A DNA stretch of 64,000 nt from Geosiphon pyriformis. Its lineage: Eukaryota > Glomeromycota > Glomeromycetes > Archaeosporales > Geosiphonaceae. Position 1 is the first letter of the stretch; the number at the start of each line of letters is the position of its first letter. Both the position numbers and the translations under genes were made by a program. Location of the stretch: assembly GCA_016748015.1 (NCBI GenBank), contig JAAOMT010000595.1, positions 4,282 to 68,281 on the forward strand, in the 5' to 3' direction. Below are positions 12,801 to 24,625 of the stretch, in pieces. A model generated the notes under the pieces. It did not search any database, was not told the DNA's origin, and saw only the letters and a list, made by a program, of their open reading frames with translations.

Positions 12801-15450
12801 TTTTAATATATTTTTTATAATTTTTTTTTGTATAAAGTTAAAAAATAAAAAAATGTATGTAATTACAAAATTAATTATAAGTTTGTTGCTAAGACTGGTT
12901 AAATTAAAATCTAGGCTGGTTTAATATTATTTTTGGCTATTAGTGTCTTTATTAATAATACAATTTGGATTGAATATAATCAAGCAGTAATTTAATATAT
13001 TTTAAATATAGCAAGTAAATTTTTTTAAATTAATAATATTTTAATTAATAATAACAAAACAGTAGTTATTTTGATAAATTACAAAGTTTTAAATTTTTTT
13101 TGTTAACTAATAGTTTGCTAATTTTTATTACAAAAAAAAGAAATTTTACAAATACTTAAGCATTTTTTGTTAACAAAAAATTTATTAAAGCCTAATTTAG
13201 CAAAAACTTATTTGAATATTAAATTTTTAACTAGTATTATATTAAAAAATCTATCTTTGATAAACAGTTTTTATATTTGGTTTTAATAATATTTTATTTT
13301 ATTGTCAATTATAGAATTCAATTTAATTTTGTTTTTAAAAATATATATAGCAAATAAAACATTATAATTTATAAAAATTTAAAATTAAAATTTTTGTTTT
13401 TAGATTTTTTATGTAATACAATTTATTATTTTTCTTTGTATAGCTTAAAAACTTTTGAACAGATGCAAGCTAAGGGCAAGTTAACTTTTATATTGTATTT
13501 TTCTAATATATATAATATTTTGGATTGCTTATTTAAACATAAATTTTTTAACTTATAAATTTTAAGTTGGTCTTTTTACTATACTTTATGCTTTTTAATT
13601 TGTGTTAAAGTTAGCTTATCTAATAATTTCCAAACAAATGTGGTTTATATTTTTTATAAATATGATTTATTTTTGGTTAATTTTTTATGTTTAGTATTTT
13701 ATTTTTAAAATAAAACTCTAATATTAATAATTTTGGATAGATTTGTCTTTTTTAAGATTTTTTATTTATTTAAATAGTTTGATATTGCTTTTATTAAACA
13801 GTTGTATAATAAAAATAGTAAAGTTTTTGATTAAAAAATTTTCAAACATTAAAAAAAATTAGACTTTTATGGTCTTGTTTTTGGTTAATTTATTTTTTCT
13901 ATTAAGTTTTTAACTAAATTGAATTTTTATTTTAATAATTTATTTTTAGTTATTGGATTTTAATCTTTAGATATTCTTAGTTCTTATAAATATAATATAA
14001 TTTATAAATAATTGCTTAGTACTAATATAACTTGTTTTTTTATTTATATTAACAGCTTTTTAAGCAATTTGAATACTACTATATAAAAACTGGTATTATG
14101 GCTTTTTTCGAAGATATAAACTTAGATTTAAATATTAAAGTATCTAAATTAGTTTTTTTACTATGGCTAAGTTACAAGCTATTGTACTTATTTTAAAGTA
14201 TGTTTTTTTTATATGATTAAGTTATTTTTTGACAGCCAAATAACTTTAGATATATGTAAATTAAAGTTGAATTTGGTTTTATCAGATTTTTATAATTATT
14301 GTTAAATTAAGTATGACATATTATAAATATTATTAGGAAAATAAATTTAAGAGTTAATTAACATAAGATTAAGAATTACTCAATTGTTTTAGACAATAAA
14401 AAGACTAGCATATTGGCTAATACTACTTTATTTTCATATTTAGTGCTTTTAATTTATATATAAAAGTATTTTATTAAGACTAATGATAAAATGGTTTCAA
14501 AAAATACAAGACATTTTATTTGTAAAATTTTTTAGACTGTTTATTGTATCTGTTAAAAAATCAAATTTAGGTCTAAAATTTTGAAAAATAATTTACTTGA
14601 AAATATAGATTAAATTAAATTATTATTAATATAACACTTTAATTTTCACATAGCTACTGAATTCATAAGCAAAACTATAGTTAAAGTGCATTTTTATTTT
14701 ATAAAAATTATATAATACTATCTATTAATAACTGTTTGTAAACATTTATATGATAAACATTATTATAGTATAGTATATTTGTTTTATAAAAACATTAAGT
14801 TTTTGGATTATGTTTTTTTTGTAAAATGAATAATAAAGCTTGTAAAAAACTGTTAAATATTTATATAGCTATTTGAATAGTATTTTTTGGTCAATTTAAA
14901 TTGTTCTCATATGTTTTTTAATTATTGTTCTTGTGTTTTTCTAATATTAATATATATATAATTTTATATAATAAGTTTGTTTTTAAGAACTGGTTTTAAG
15001 AAGCTTTTTTAATTTTTAAGAATATTAAAATTACTGGTTGTAAGATTATAAACTTTGTGTATAGTTTTAAGTTGGCTTATAAAAATAATATCTGGCTTAT
15101 TTACTTTAAACACCAAAATTTTATAAAAAAAAGTGGTCTGATTTTATACAATAAAATTATTTCTGTAGATATTTTTGATTTGTTGTCTGTTTTATTTAGT
15201 GGTATAATTAAACTGCTTAGAGTTATTAAAGCTTTTAGTATAAGTTTTAGCATATATAGGTTGTATTTATTTTTTTTAATATTAAAAACATAATTTCTGT
15301 TCATATAAATATATAATATTGTTTTAATTAATTTGAGTGGCTGGTTATATATAATTAAATACATAATTTACACTTAGTTTAAATTGTTTAATTTGATGTA
15401 TTATATTAAATAATATTTGAATAAATATTAAAATAAAAATATTTTTTAAT
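9880..15450 (+). mobile_element. Heavily decayed LINE (non-LTR retrotransposon), + copy
   Basis: Despite many stops, the + strand aligns segment by segment with the better preserved LINE at 48.3-55.1 kb. The endonuclease motif RGDFNKNN is at about 11117-11140, with the end of the endonuclease near 11300-11430. The RT part at 12660-12850 matches the segment FIRFFGSIYNGHMNRVMTDF, reading KFFESIYNNHINQIIINF here. The RNase H part is at 14160-14400 (MAKLQAIVLILK against AEMQAIALVLE). The C-terminal segment is at 15057-15293. The conserved LINE 3' tail follows at about 15335-15425 (GAGTGGCTGGTTATAT). Nearly all differences read as C-to-T or G-to-A. The 5' boundary is uncertain. Confidence 0.75.
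9885..10495 (+). repeat. 57-bp minisatellite, about 10.5 copies
   Basis: The landmark ACAATTAATAATAATTT recurs at 9912, 9969, 10026 and 10083 and onward at exactly 57-base spacing to about 10490, with point variation between copies. 57 is a multiple of three. In the frame ATT-AAT-AAT-AAT-TTA several copies are open (19 residues, INNNLKLKTIQNFDLIIHT-like), while others are stopped only where CAA has become TAA. The array lies just upstream of the decayed LINE endonuclease, so it may be a repeated segment in the tail of ORF1, but that assignment is inference. Confidence 0.9.
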
Positions 15451-15594
15451 TATTAAATTTTACAATAAATTTAATATGTTTTAAAATTATAAAATTTTTT
15501 TTAATAGTATATATAACCAAAAATAAAAAACCTATTTTTATAATTATCAAGTTTTCTAAAATAAAAAGTTTTTATTTTTATTTTTTATTATGTT

Positions 15595-17755
15595 TAATAA
15601 ATAATATCTAAACATAATTTAGTATAATATATTAAATTAAATAATCTAAACTAGATATAAAATCATGTACTTTTATATGTAACTAATTATTCAAATCAAT
15701 TAAAATTATATTATATTAAAACAAAAAAAGCTGAAAATAAACTTAATTTATAAATTTTTTTAATAATATTATATAAATCTCTAGAATTAAAAATAAACTT
15801 ACTAAAAAATAATTTAATTGTCTTTATACTATCATAAGTTTTAATACTTAATATGTATTATAAAGTAATAATTCACTTAATAATGTTTTTACTTAAAAAA
15901 AAACTTTGCAGCCAATATTTTATTATAGTTTATTCTACTAAAATTGATTTTAGACTTAAAACATATAATATCTTTGAAAACATTAATTAAAAAATTATAA
16001 AAAGTATTAGCAGTATATTTTATAATAAGCTGGTTTTTTTTATTTATAGAATCTTATTAGTATACTTATTCAAAAAAACAGTAATCAAAATAATCAAAAA
16101 ACCAATAAACTTAATAATAAATTTTACTAAAGCAGTCAAACTTAAGATTTGAGTTTTCAAAAAATTCAATTTAAACTTAACAATAAAATTAACAACAAAA
16201 ATAATTAAAAAGACAGCAAAAAAAAAGTTAAAAGAATAAAAGCTTTAATATAAAACTTTTTATTAATAAAAAAAGATATAAATAACTTAAAGTCAATAAT
16301 AAATCTAAAAAACAATTTAGAAAAAATAAATAAAAACATCTTATATTCAATAAATTAATAGTTCAAATTTTAATATCTATAATAGTGATAGCACTCAGAA
16401 GTTTTTTATTAAATATAATATTTATACAAAGTACCAGTTTTTGTTATAATAAGATTTAGTATTTTACAAAATTTAAAAATAACAATAGCAAAATATTAAT
16501 AATAATACAAATCAAAAAAACAGAAAATAAAACAAGTATAACTACTAATCTAAAAAATCATATTATTGATTTTAAAAACAATATAACCAAAAAAAAAGAT
16601 TAATTAATTTGGTCTTAAAAAAAATTTTTAAGATAATAATTTTTTTTTGGTTAAGAAAAAAAAAATTCAAATACTGTTTTTTTTATTAATATAGACCAGT
16701 TACCAAAAGTATTTTTAATTTTATTAGAAAATATGCTAAAAAAATATTATAAAGTACAATAAAAGTAAAAAAAAAAAAGAATCAAAAGCCATCATAAAAA
16801 TTTTTGCAATTTTATGTGTGATTAAAAAAAACCATTAATAAAAACTTTAATAGCAACAACTAAAGAAGTTTTAAAAGTAAAATTTATACAGAATAACTTA
16901 ATATTATCATTAAAAACCAACTTAAATCCAATAAAACCAAACAACAGATAAAACAAAAAATTAATTAAAGACAACTTAATTTTAAAAATAAAGTCAAACA
17001 TTAAGAGTAAAAACTACCTATTTAGAAAATTTTTGATGATTAGAGATTATTTTTCAAGCATTATTAGAAACAGTATCAGATAAAAAAAAAGCAAAGAATA
17101 ATTCAATATCAATTTAATCAGTTCAATTCTTAAAATTAAGTAATTTAATAGATTGTTTTGCTTTTAAAATTGACAATAATCCGCCAAAAGACACCATATT
17201 TAACAATACAATCAGTAGTTAATTTTGGTTCATCTTAAAAAATATGTTATTATTTTTATTGCTTATATTAAAAAGAAGACTGGTTGCTGCTAAAAAAATC
17301 TTATTTAAGGTCTTATTTAAAATTACAAAAAAATTTAGTATAATAATAGCAAATACAAATAATTGTTGCCGTTTTTTAACTCTGACTTTTTTGGCCATTT
17401 GCGAAGTAATAATAATAATATTGGTAAAAAGAACAAAAAGATTAGCTTGTTAACTGGCCTGTTGTTAAAAACTTTTAAGCTTTTGAAGAAGATGGAAACA
17501 ACACTAAAACTGATCCATGTGTGTTTTTTAAACAGAACTTTGATTAAAGAAAAACCACTAACTAAAGATAAAAAAAATGTTTTAGAAGCTGCCAAAGACA
17601 GCTTTTTATTATTAATATTTAAAAAAAAACATTACCAAAACATTCTGCTTAACTGCTTTAACAATAGAAAGACCCTTTTTTGTTGAAACTTTATTAGTTA
17701 CTATAAAGAAAATAATATTTGAAACTTTTTTACTCTTTGCTCTGGTCATGGTCAT
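15595..17755 (-). mobile_element. Decayed ORF1-only LINE derivative (half-LINE), - copy
   Basis: On the minus strand the sequence starts near 17750 with an open beginning (MTMTRAKSKKVSN..) typical in style of a basic LINE ORF1. It continues as decayed ORF1 to a Leu/Ile/Val-rich heptad region near 16200-16060 (LTALVKFIIKFIG), then reaches the family 3' tail at 15720-15600, matching the tails at 22.5, 45.4 and 48.4 kb (for example TTACATATAAAAGTACATGAT). No RT or endonuclease fits in the 2.1 kb, so the element is internally deleted or non-autonomous. It lies tail to tail with the preceding + LINE, separated by about 150 bases. Assignment is by eye and moderate. Confidence 0.5.
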
Positions 17756-18284
17756 AAAAATAAAAGAAAGAAAGAGTGTTTCTTATTTTCGAATCTTTCA
17801 CTTATATAATAATACAGAAAAAATATCTCTTATTTACTTTTTCTATTTTTTTTATATATTATTTCAGATGTATTTTAACGAATTAAACAGAAATAATTAA
17901 ATTATAGATATAATAAATTTAAATATTAAAGATAATAAGCAAAATAATATATCAAAAAAAAATAAAGATATTATTTCCATATTAATAAATTATAAAAATA
18001 TTATTTTTCAAACTTATTATTATTATTTTTCTAAAACTAAAAGTTTCTTATTTTCGAGAATTATTTATTTTCGATCATATACCGAAATAATCTCAAATTA
18101 TTAAAATTATTATTATTATTATACAGACTAGACAATTCAATTATTAATTATTTTTGCATATTATTAAATAAATATATAAATTTAAATTGTAACATTGTTT
18201 TTATTTTGTTTTTAATAACTATTATAAATTAATTTCATTTTTTCAATTTTTTCAAGTTAATTTTTATTTAAAATACAATTTATT

Positions 18285-18333
<49 letters not shown>

Positions 18334-18822
18334 GTAAAATAATAATAAGTTTAAATTTTTTTATTAATTAAAATAATTATTTCATTTATTATGTATTAGC
18401 CACTTATATTATATTAATTATTTAAATTAATTGTTAATTTAATAAAATATTTTTTTTTATTTCTAATTATAAAAATTCTTAAGACCAAATTTTGATACAA
18501 ATGAATTCTCTTTAACATTGCCATATGATAAAAACAAAAAGAAAATTTAGAAAAAACATAGTTTAATGTAATAAAAAATAACAATTCCTTAAATATTTCA
18601 AAAGAGTTATTGTATATTATGACAATTTTAATCTATTAGCTTATGAAACAAATTGGTAAAATATATCAGCATTATCAAATTTAATATTGTAATTTGATAT
18701 CGTGATTAAAAATATGACGATGCCTAATCAATAATGTGGTTACACAATTCATAATTAAATTATATCTTCCTTTTGAAGAGGTTTATCATATTCTTCATAT
18801 TTTCTACAAATTTGTTTAAAAA
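17756..18822. other. AT-rich spacer before the coiled-coil gene
   Basis: No gene is visible. It contains a TTA microsatellite at 18291-18331 and AT-rich unassigned sequence. From about 18480 composition becomes less extreme, with a likely promoter for the gene starting at 18823. Confidence 0.5.
18291..18331. repeat. (TTA)n microsatellite
   Basis: Uninterrupted run of about 13 TTA/ATT units following a short TTTA run, in intergenic AT-rich DNA. Confidence 0.9.
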
Positions 18823-18903
18823 ATGCCTCCAAAATACACGAAACGAAAAACTCTTGCAAAATCTGACGATGAGGGTTTTAACAGTCCCGAACAAGATGGG
18901 TAA

Positions 18904-18946
<43 letters not shown>

Positions 18947-19783
18947 TAGATAATAAAAATAATTTTGAAATTTTCTTCACAATTTTTTCCTAGAGAAGAT
19001 ATTGTTAAAATATTTGCTGCGGTTCATAGTAAGTAATTCAAAGACCAAAAGATTGTTTATTCTCAATTTTAATTAATCTATTAATTTTTTTTAATATTAA
19101 AAAGGTCGAATGGAGAAAAAGGCAAAATACAAGCAAAAAAAACTCTCCTTGGAATGTGATACAACAATAAAATGTATATCTGACCTGGCCCATGAACTAG
19201 CTATTCGGCATAAACAAGACTTGTATGTCCCTACCAAGAAGTTTCTTTAAAATATTCGTCTATTAAATTTTGATTTCTAATTATTACTCTTTTTTAGAGA
19301 ATCGAAAATCAAGCAATACAGTGCCAAGCAGGAAGAATTGGAAGAAGAACGATTATCTATTGTCAAAAAATTGAGATCGGAAGAAGCACAATATTTGGTA
19401 TTTTTCACTCAATGTTTCTGAGATTTCGTATATTTGATTAATTACTCCGAGTTTTTCAGAATCCTTTGTCTGAATGATTTTTAAAAAAATCTTCATTCTT
19501 CCCTCAATTTTAGCAAATTCACGATTCAATTGTCAATGAATTGATAAAATTCGAAGTATCACAATTAAAGGCCAATCAAGCTTTCGAAAGAAAGTATGGC
19601 TCTTTCATTGAAGGTGAACTTTATACAATACGAGTTTCTTCGGCCCGATTCTTCCTTACCATTTTAATTCCTATTCTAGATACACACAATCAATTCAAAA
19701 GTCCTATCGTGAGAAAAACTCCTTTCGAAAATCCTTTCATTGATTCTACAACTGCCTCAAATACTAAGAATATGAAGCAATAA
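18823..19783 (+). CDS. Unrecognised coiled-coil protein, 6 exons
   Basis: Exons 18823-18899, 18994-19028, 19105-19222, 19298-19397, 19514-19613 and 19680-19783 join in frame at GT..AG sites to a 177-residue protein starting MPPKYTKRKTL. The N-terminus is basic and Ser/Asp-containing (nuclear-signal-like). Residues of about 40-145 are strongly helical and charged (Glu/Lys/Gln-rich, with KQEELEEERLSIVKKL) and should form a coiled coil. The C-terminus is Ser/Thr/Asn-rich and probably disordered, with an SPIVRKTPF stretch resembling a phosphorylation site. Size and shape resemble small nuclear or meiotic coiled-coil proteins, but I recognise no family. Intron 1 contains an (AAT)n tract. The gene stands alone between two repeat blocks. 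Confidence 0.75.
18906..18944. repeat. (AAT)n microsatellite inside intron 1
   Basis: Thirteen AAT units a few bases after the GTAAAA donor of the first intron of the coiled-coil gene. Length variation here would change the intron, not the protein. Confidence 0.9.
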
Positions 19784-20240
19784 TGCTCAATATTTATTAC
19801 TTCACATATACCAAGTTTTTTATATATGATTTTATTACTTAAACCTTTCAAGTGTATTAAAACAGTACTTTCTGATGATTTGTTCAAATAATTTTATAAA
19901 TTAATGAACAGTTACGTTTTAAAAAGATCATTTCAATTTTAATACATAGATTTGGACATTCCTCTATTTCATAATTTAAAATTGCCGTTTTTATTTTGAA
20001 TATATTCTAATTTGATTTTAAAAACCAATCCACTTTATTGTTTACTAAAAAAAAACTGGATAAAAGATGTTATTCACTAATTTTTTCTACTTTGAATCTT
20101 TTTTTAAATGCTTATTAAAAAACAGTTGTAAAAAAACAATTATTTTATCATTTGTAAAAAAAATTACTTTAATATTTATAAAATAAATTTTATTATTAAT
20201 TTTAATATTATTTAATTATTTTTTTAACCACATATTTTAT
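19784..20240. other. 3' flank of the coiled-coil gene
   Basis: AT-rich sequence that should include the 3' UTR and polyadenylation signals. No open frame of interest is visible. Confidence 0.5.
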
Positions 20241-20249
20241 ATATTTTAT

Positions 20250-22528
20250 AATTAACTTTTTCATATAAGTTAATTGTTTGGATGACTGGTCCACATCTAA
20301 TTTATGATACAAGAATAGTTAGTGGTTGTACTAAAAAAATTAATTGTCAATTAAGTTTTTGATTTGGTTGTTAATCTTTTTAAACATATAATATTAACTA
20401 TTATTTTATATTTTCATAATAAATTTTTAAATAGTTTATATATTGTTTTATTATTATTATTATTATTATTATTTATTTCTTAATTGGGTTTAAATTGTTA
20501 TTAATAGAAATAATTAGGCTTTAATTCTCTTTTTTTTATGTATTTTTATACTACAATTAAAGCAAAAAATAAGAAAAAAGCAATTTTTGTTTTTTATTGG
20601 TTTTTAATAATATTATTACCAAAAAACTTTCTAATTTATAAAAACATTATTTTTTAAGTAATATAGAAACAAAACAGCTTTTGTTTCAAGTTTTTTTAAA
20701 TTTGTTATTAAATATAAACTTATTAGTTATATATTAAATTATATAAGCTATATTAATTATAAAAGTTTAATTTTACATATATAAATAACAATAAGATTAT
20801 ATTTTGTAATAATATTAAAACAATAAAAATATTTTTATTTAAATATTTATTTTTTAACTTGAATTTTTATTTTATTTAAAACTTTAATATATATAATTAT
20901 AATTTGAATTAAAAAATCTGTAAGAAATTACAAATAACTATTAATAAAAAAAAATTTTATATTTTTATAATTATATTTAAAACAAAAAATTAAATACTAT
21001 CTTTTTTATTGTTTTAATAATTTTAATACTTAAAAAGTTTTTTTTTAAATTTAAAACAAATAGATAATATTTTTTTGGCTTTTAATAAAAGTTTTTATTT
21101 ATTTAAAATTTTTTTTAAACAACTAATTAAAAAATATATTTCTTTTAATGTTTTTAAAACATTATTTTTATTTTAAAATCTGTTTTTTTATAAAAATAGA
21201 ATATTACTTTTATTTTAAAATCTGTTTTTTTATAAAAAATAAAACATTAATTTTATTGTAATTATTTTAATTATAATATTAATTTTAATTTGGTTGTAAA
21301 TAATAATTTTTATTTATTTATATAATAGCAGTAACTAAAACTAGTTTTAATAAATATATAATTAAATTATTTAATATATTAATTTTTAATTAATTATTAT
21401 TAAATTTAAAAACAAAACAAGTTATATTTTTATATATAGCTTTAATTAATTAACTCATTAAATTATTTAATTTTAAAGATTAAATTAATTAAATAAAAAT
21501 TAAAGTACTTTTTTTTGTTTTTTAATAATATTGTTTATTTTAATAATATCTAGAAGATATTTATTAATTGTTAAAGCTTTTTTAAATAGATAATTTTTTT
21601 TTAATACTTAATAAAATTAATAAGATTAAAATAATATATATTAAAGTATTTTTGGTTAAATTTTCAATATTAAGCTAAAACTTATTGGTTAATAGCAATA
21701 GAATATTTATTTTAAGTTTTATGTATTTTTAAATATTTTTTTGGCTTGTTAATTAGTTTTTGTAAAAAAATATTATTTTAAAAAATACGTTTAAAATTAA
21801 GTTAATAAATTTTTATTTGGTTTATTATTTTAAAATTAGTAAATTAGTTTTTTAAGTATGTAATTATATTTGTTTATTTTTTAGTTTTCTGATTTTATGT
21901 TGTAGTTGAAATATTTTATTATTATTTTTGGTTTTTAAAAAGATTTAAATATTATTATTATTATTATTAAGATTAATATTTTAAAAAAATCGTATTTAAT
22001 AAAAAATCTTTAATTATTAATATTGTTTTAAATATTAGAATTAAATTATTTGGTTTTTAATTATAAAGTTTTTTATTTTATTTTCTAAAAAGTTTATTAA
22101 AATCTGTAATTAGTCTTAAAATTTTAAGAATTTTGTTTTTTTGTTATTATTATTATTATTAATTTTGTAATTAGTTTCAATTTGGCTTTTTTAAAATCTG
22201 AATTGGCCAAATTGGCTTTGTTAATTAGATTTATTGTTAAGTTTATTGGTTTTTTAATTGCTTTAATTATAAAATAATAAATTTTTTTTTTATTAAATGC
22301 TAAAATAAAAAAATTGCTATAATTGAAAAAATATTAATAATTTATAATTAATCTTAAAGTAAAATAATTTACTTAATAATAATATATTTAATAATAATTT
22401 AGGTTTTTTTGTTAATAAATTTAATTAGTTTAAATAACTAATTATATGTAAAAAGTACATGATTTATATTTAATTTATAATATTTATTGTTATATTGTAT
22501 TAGATAACAATTAGACCACATTTTTTTA
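20250..22528 (+). mobile_element. Decayed ORF1-only LINE derivative (half-LINE), + copy
   Basis: On the plus strand a Leu/Ile-rich heptad segment (LAFLKSELAKLALLIRFIVKFIG, about 22185-22255) parallels the one in the minus-strand element at 16.1 kb. After only about 170 bases comes the family 3' tail (22430-22520, including ACTAATTATATGTAAAAAGTACATG and TTGTATTAGATAACAATTAGACC), which matches the 3' tail of the LINE at 48.3-55.1 kb. An (AAT)n tract follows immediately. No RT or endonuclease was found in the 2.3 kb. The 5' end near 20250 is a guess. Confidence 0.45.

Positions 22529-22613
<85 letters not shown>
22529..22613. repeat. (AAT)n microsatellite at a LINE 3' end
   Basis: About 28 AAT units start within ten bases of the end of the decayed LINE 3' tail, where a poly(A) tail would be expected. 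It is plausibly an expanded simple-sequence tail. Confidence 0.9.
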
Positions 22614-22615
<2 letters not shown>

Positions 22616-23396
22616 CATTAATATTTTAAAAATAAAATATTTATGTTAAATTTAATTATATAATTTTTATATTTTTACAAATAAATAATTTGATAATTTG
22701 TAATATTAAATACTGTTTTAATTTGAAATATATTGTAATAAATTTAATTAATACAGTTTTAATTATTAAAATTTGAAATTATGATAATTGCTCTTAAAAT
22801 TAAAGCTTTTCAAAAAATAATTATTAACAAATACTGTTACAAGTTGAAGCAAAACACTTAAAATCGATGTTCAACAATTTATTGCAAGTGACATGTGAAC
22901 TGGGAAAATAATCTTAACAAGCCTAAAAGATATTTCTCAGAATTTCATGTCGACCAGATGACCCATCTTACATCTTTCCTAAAAGGAATTTTGGATATTT
23001 TTATAATAGAACGAATTCTCAATGAGATAGATTTTAAACATATTAAGAAAGCATCAGCTAAATATGGGAACACAACGTTTTGAAATACTGTGTCTTGATA
23101 GCCAAAGGCTAAAGATTTCCAAATTCCCTATTATCTTTATAGAATATATTCAAAAAGGGGAATTTTCTTTATAAATTAAAAAAGCTAATGGGATATTAAA
23201 AAGGAAATTGGAGTTGTTTGATTATATTATACAGAAAAGCAGAATGCTACTCGATTACAATAATTAAATTTCAAAAAAGGATACAAGAATTGTTCCCATG
23301 ATTCTTAGTCAATCCAACAGCATCAAGTGATTCGGGATCCTAATCGATTTTATTCAACCATCGAGGTTGGTTATCATGAATCCTGTACAAACTTGA
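22614..23396. other. Intergenic, weak gene-like scrap
   Basis: The first part is AT-rich repeat flank. From about 22860 to 23090 composition is gene-like and a frame is open from 22895 to 23083 (segments such as KRYFSEFHVDQMTHLTSFLKG) but has no ATG at its head and no family that I recognise. It could be an exon of a lost gene. The stretch 23100-23390 is probably the 3' UTR of the minus-strand gene next door. Confidence 0.4.
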
Positions 23397-24377
23397 TTAT
23401 TCGTTGTCTACCCATAGACTGGCCACAGGACCAAAGAATGGCACTTCGTAACGATGTAGAGTTGGAGCATTAACGTACGCCTGATAGCTGAAGAAATTAA
23501 AATATATTATTAGTTACTCATTTTTATTTATATCAATAATGAAGAATTTTCCCTAACCTAAGAAAGCCAATGAGGCCTATTTCGATTAAAAATAAAACCC
23601 AGCTCAGGAATGATGATATGAAGATTATGATGAAATGGAAAAACTTTTCGATCAAATCAAAAAACAAAAATATGTTAGAGCTTCTTTCATCCTTTTCAAA
23701 ATAAAGTGCTAACTAGTAATAAATGATTTGACTTACGAACAATATGCCAAATACTATAGAGGACTGGAATCCGTTCGTTAAAAGGAAGATTTTCAAGATT
23801 CAGTTCAGATTTTGAAACATTCTTTAGAATAGGGTTTAAAATATTCTATATACTATACCTGCCATGCATGAAAACGAACGTAGTCATTCTTTTGTTCCAA
23901 TATCAAAAATAGCACACCTAAATAAAGACAATCTCTCGAATTCAATCAAGTATAGATTCCATCAGGAGTGAATGGTGTTACCCCTACCAGTAATGCAGCC
24001 AAACAAGTAAGTTAAAGATGCTGCAATATCAACTCTAAGTCAAATGAAATTGGATGTTAGAATTTTGTAAAACCTGATGTAAACATTAAAGAAACCTGTT
24101 GAATTAAAGAAGGGTACCTAAGAGGCAGATCTGTCTCATACGTGTTGATCTTTATTTGATTTGGAGGTATTTGTCCTGAATTTTGATAAACGCCTGCAAA
24201 AGGGTTTGCGGAGGCGGTAGGTTTTGCTGCGGAAGCCGAGGTAGACGCGGCAGCAGATCCACCCTGGCTGCGGCTACTACTTGACGGAGGAATATAACGA
24301 GTTGAATTTCTAAATGATTTTGTTTCATCCGGTGGTGGTGAATAGGGAGCAAAGGTTGCGGGATTTTGATAAGACAT
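23397..24377 (-). CDS. DUF4870-family membrane protein, 6 exons
   Basis: Minus-strand exons 24377-24118, 24034-23988, 23917-23859, 23763-23737, 23643-23558 and 23487-23397 join in frame to 189 residues. The N-terminal 75 residues are Ser/Ala/Pro-rich and disordered. Then comes the DUF4870 (Tic20-like) core: INTYETDLPLRVDIAASLTY, a first hydrophobic helix, the diagnostic ILEQKNDYVRFHAWQ, and two further hydrophobic helices, ending in RYEVPFFGPVASLWVDNE. The KNDYVRFHAWQ and VPFFG motifs are what identify the family. Proteins of this group are small three- or four-helix membrane proteins without a known reaction. One exon is only 27 bases. The gene is divergent from seipin with about 250 bases between starts. 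Confidence 0.88.
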
Positions 24378-24625
24378 ATTGTCTTTGCATAAAGTACAGA
24401 ACGTGTATCGGAGGATTATTCGATCTTCGATTCCTTTAAACCTATTGCCAAATAAAGATCATATGATTAGATGATGTATGAACATCTTCAACCTGCAGGA
24501 AATTATGAAATTTCATATGATGAGGATGTCATTATTATCATATAACGAAACTGTTCTGTTCAAAACTCCAACACTTTGTATAAAGCAATAGAAAAAGTGG
24601 TGTATCTAAAACTTACAACAAAGCA
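24378..24625. promoter_or_regulatory. Shared divergent promoter region
   Basis: The 248 bases separate the start codons of the DUF4870 gene (-) and seipin (+). Both genes must have promoter and 5' UTR elements here. I see no clear TATA box or known operator. Inference from spacing only. Confidence 0.45.

Noticed and set aside
15057-15293. Independent small membrane-protein gene
   Set aside because: The frame corresponds to the C-terminal domain of the decayed LINE and is followed by the family 3' tail.
17363-17686. 107-codon plus-strand open frame (MLPFFNSDFFGHL..)
   Set aside because: The minus strand reads as decayed LINE ORF1 across the same bases, and the plus frame starts and ends without splice or promoter support.
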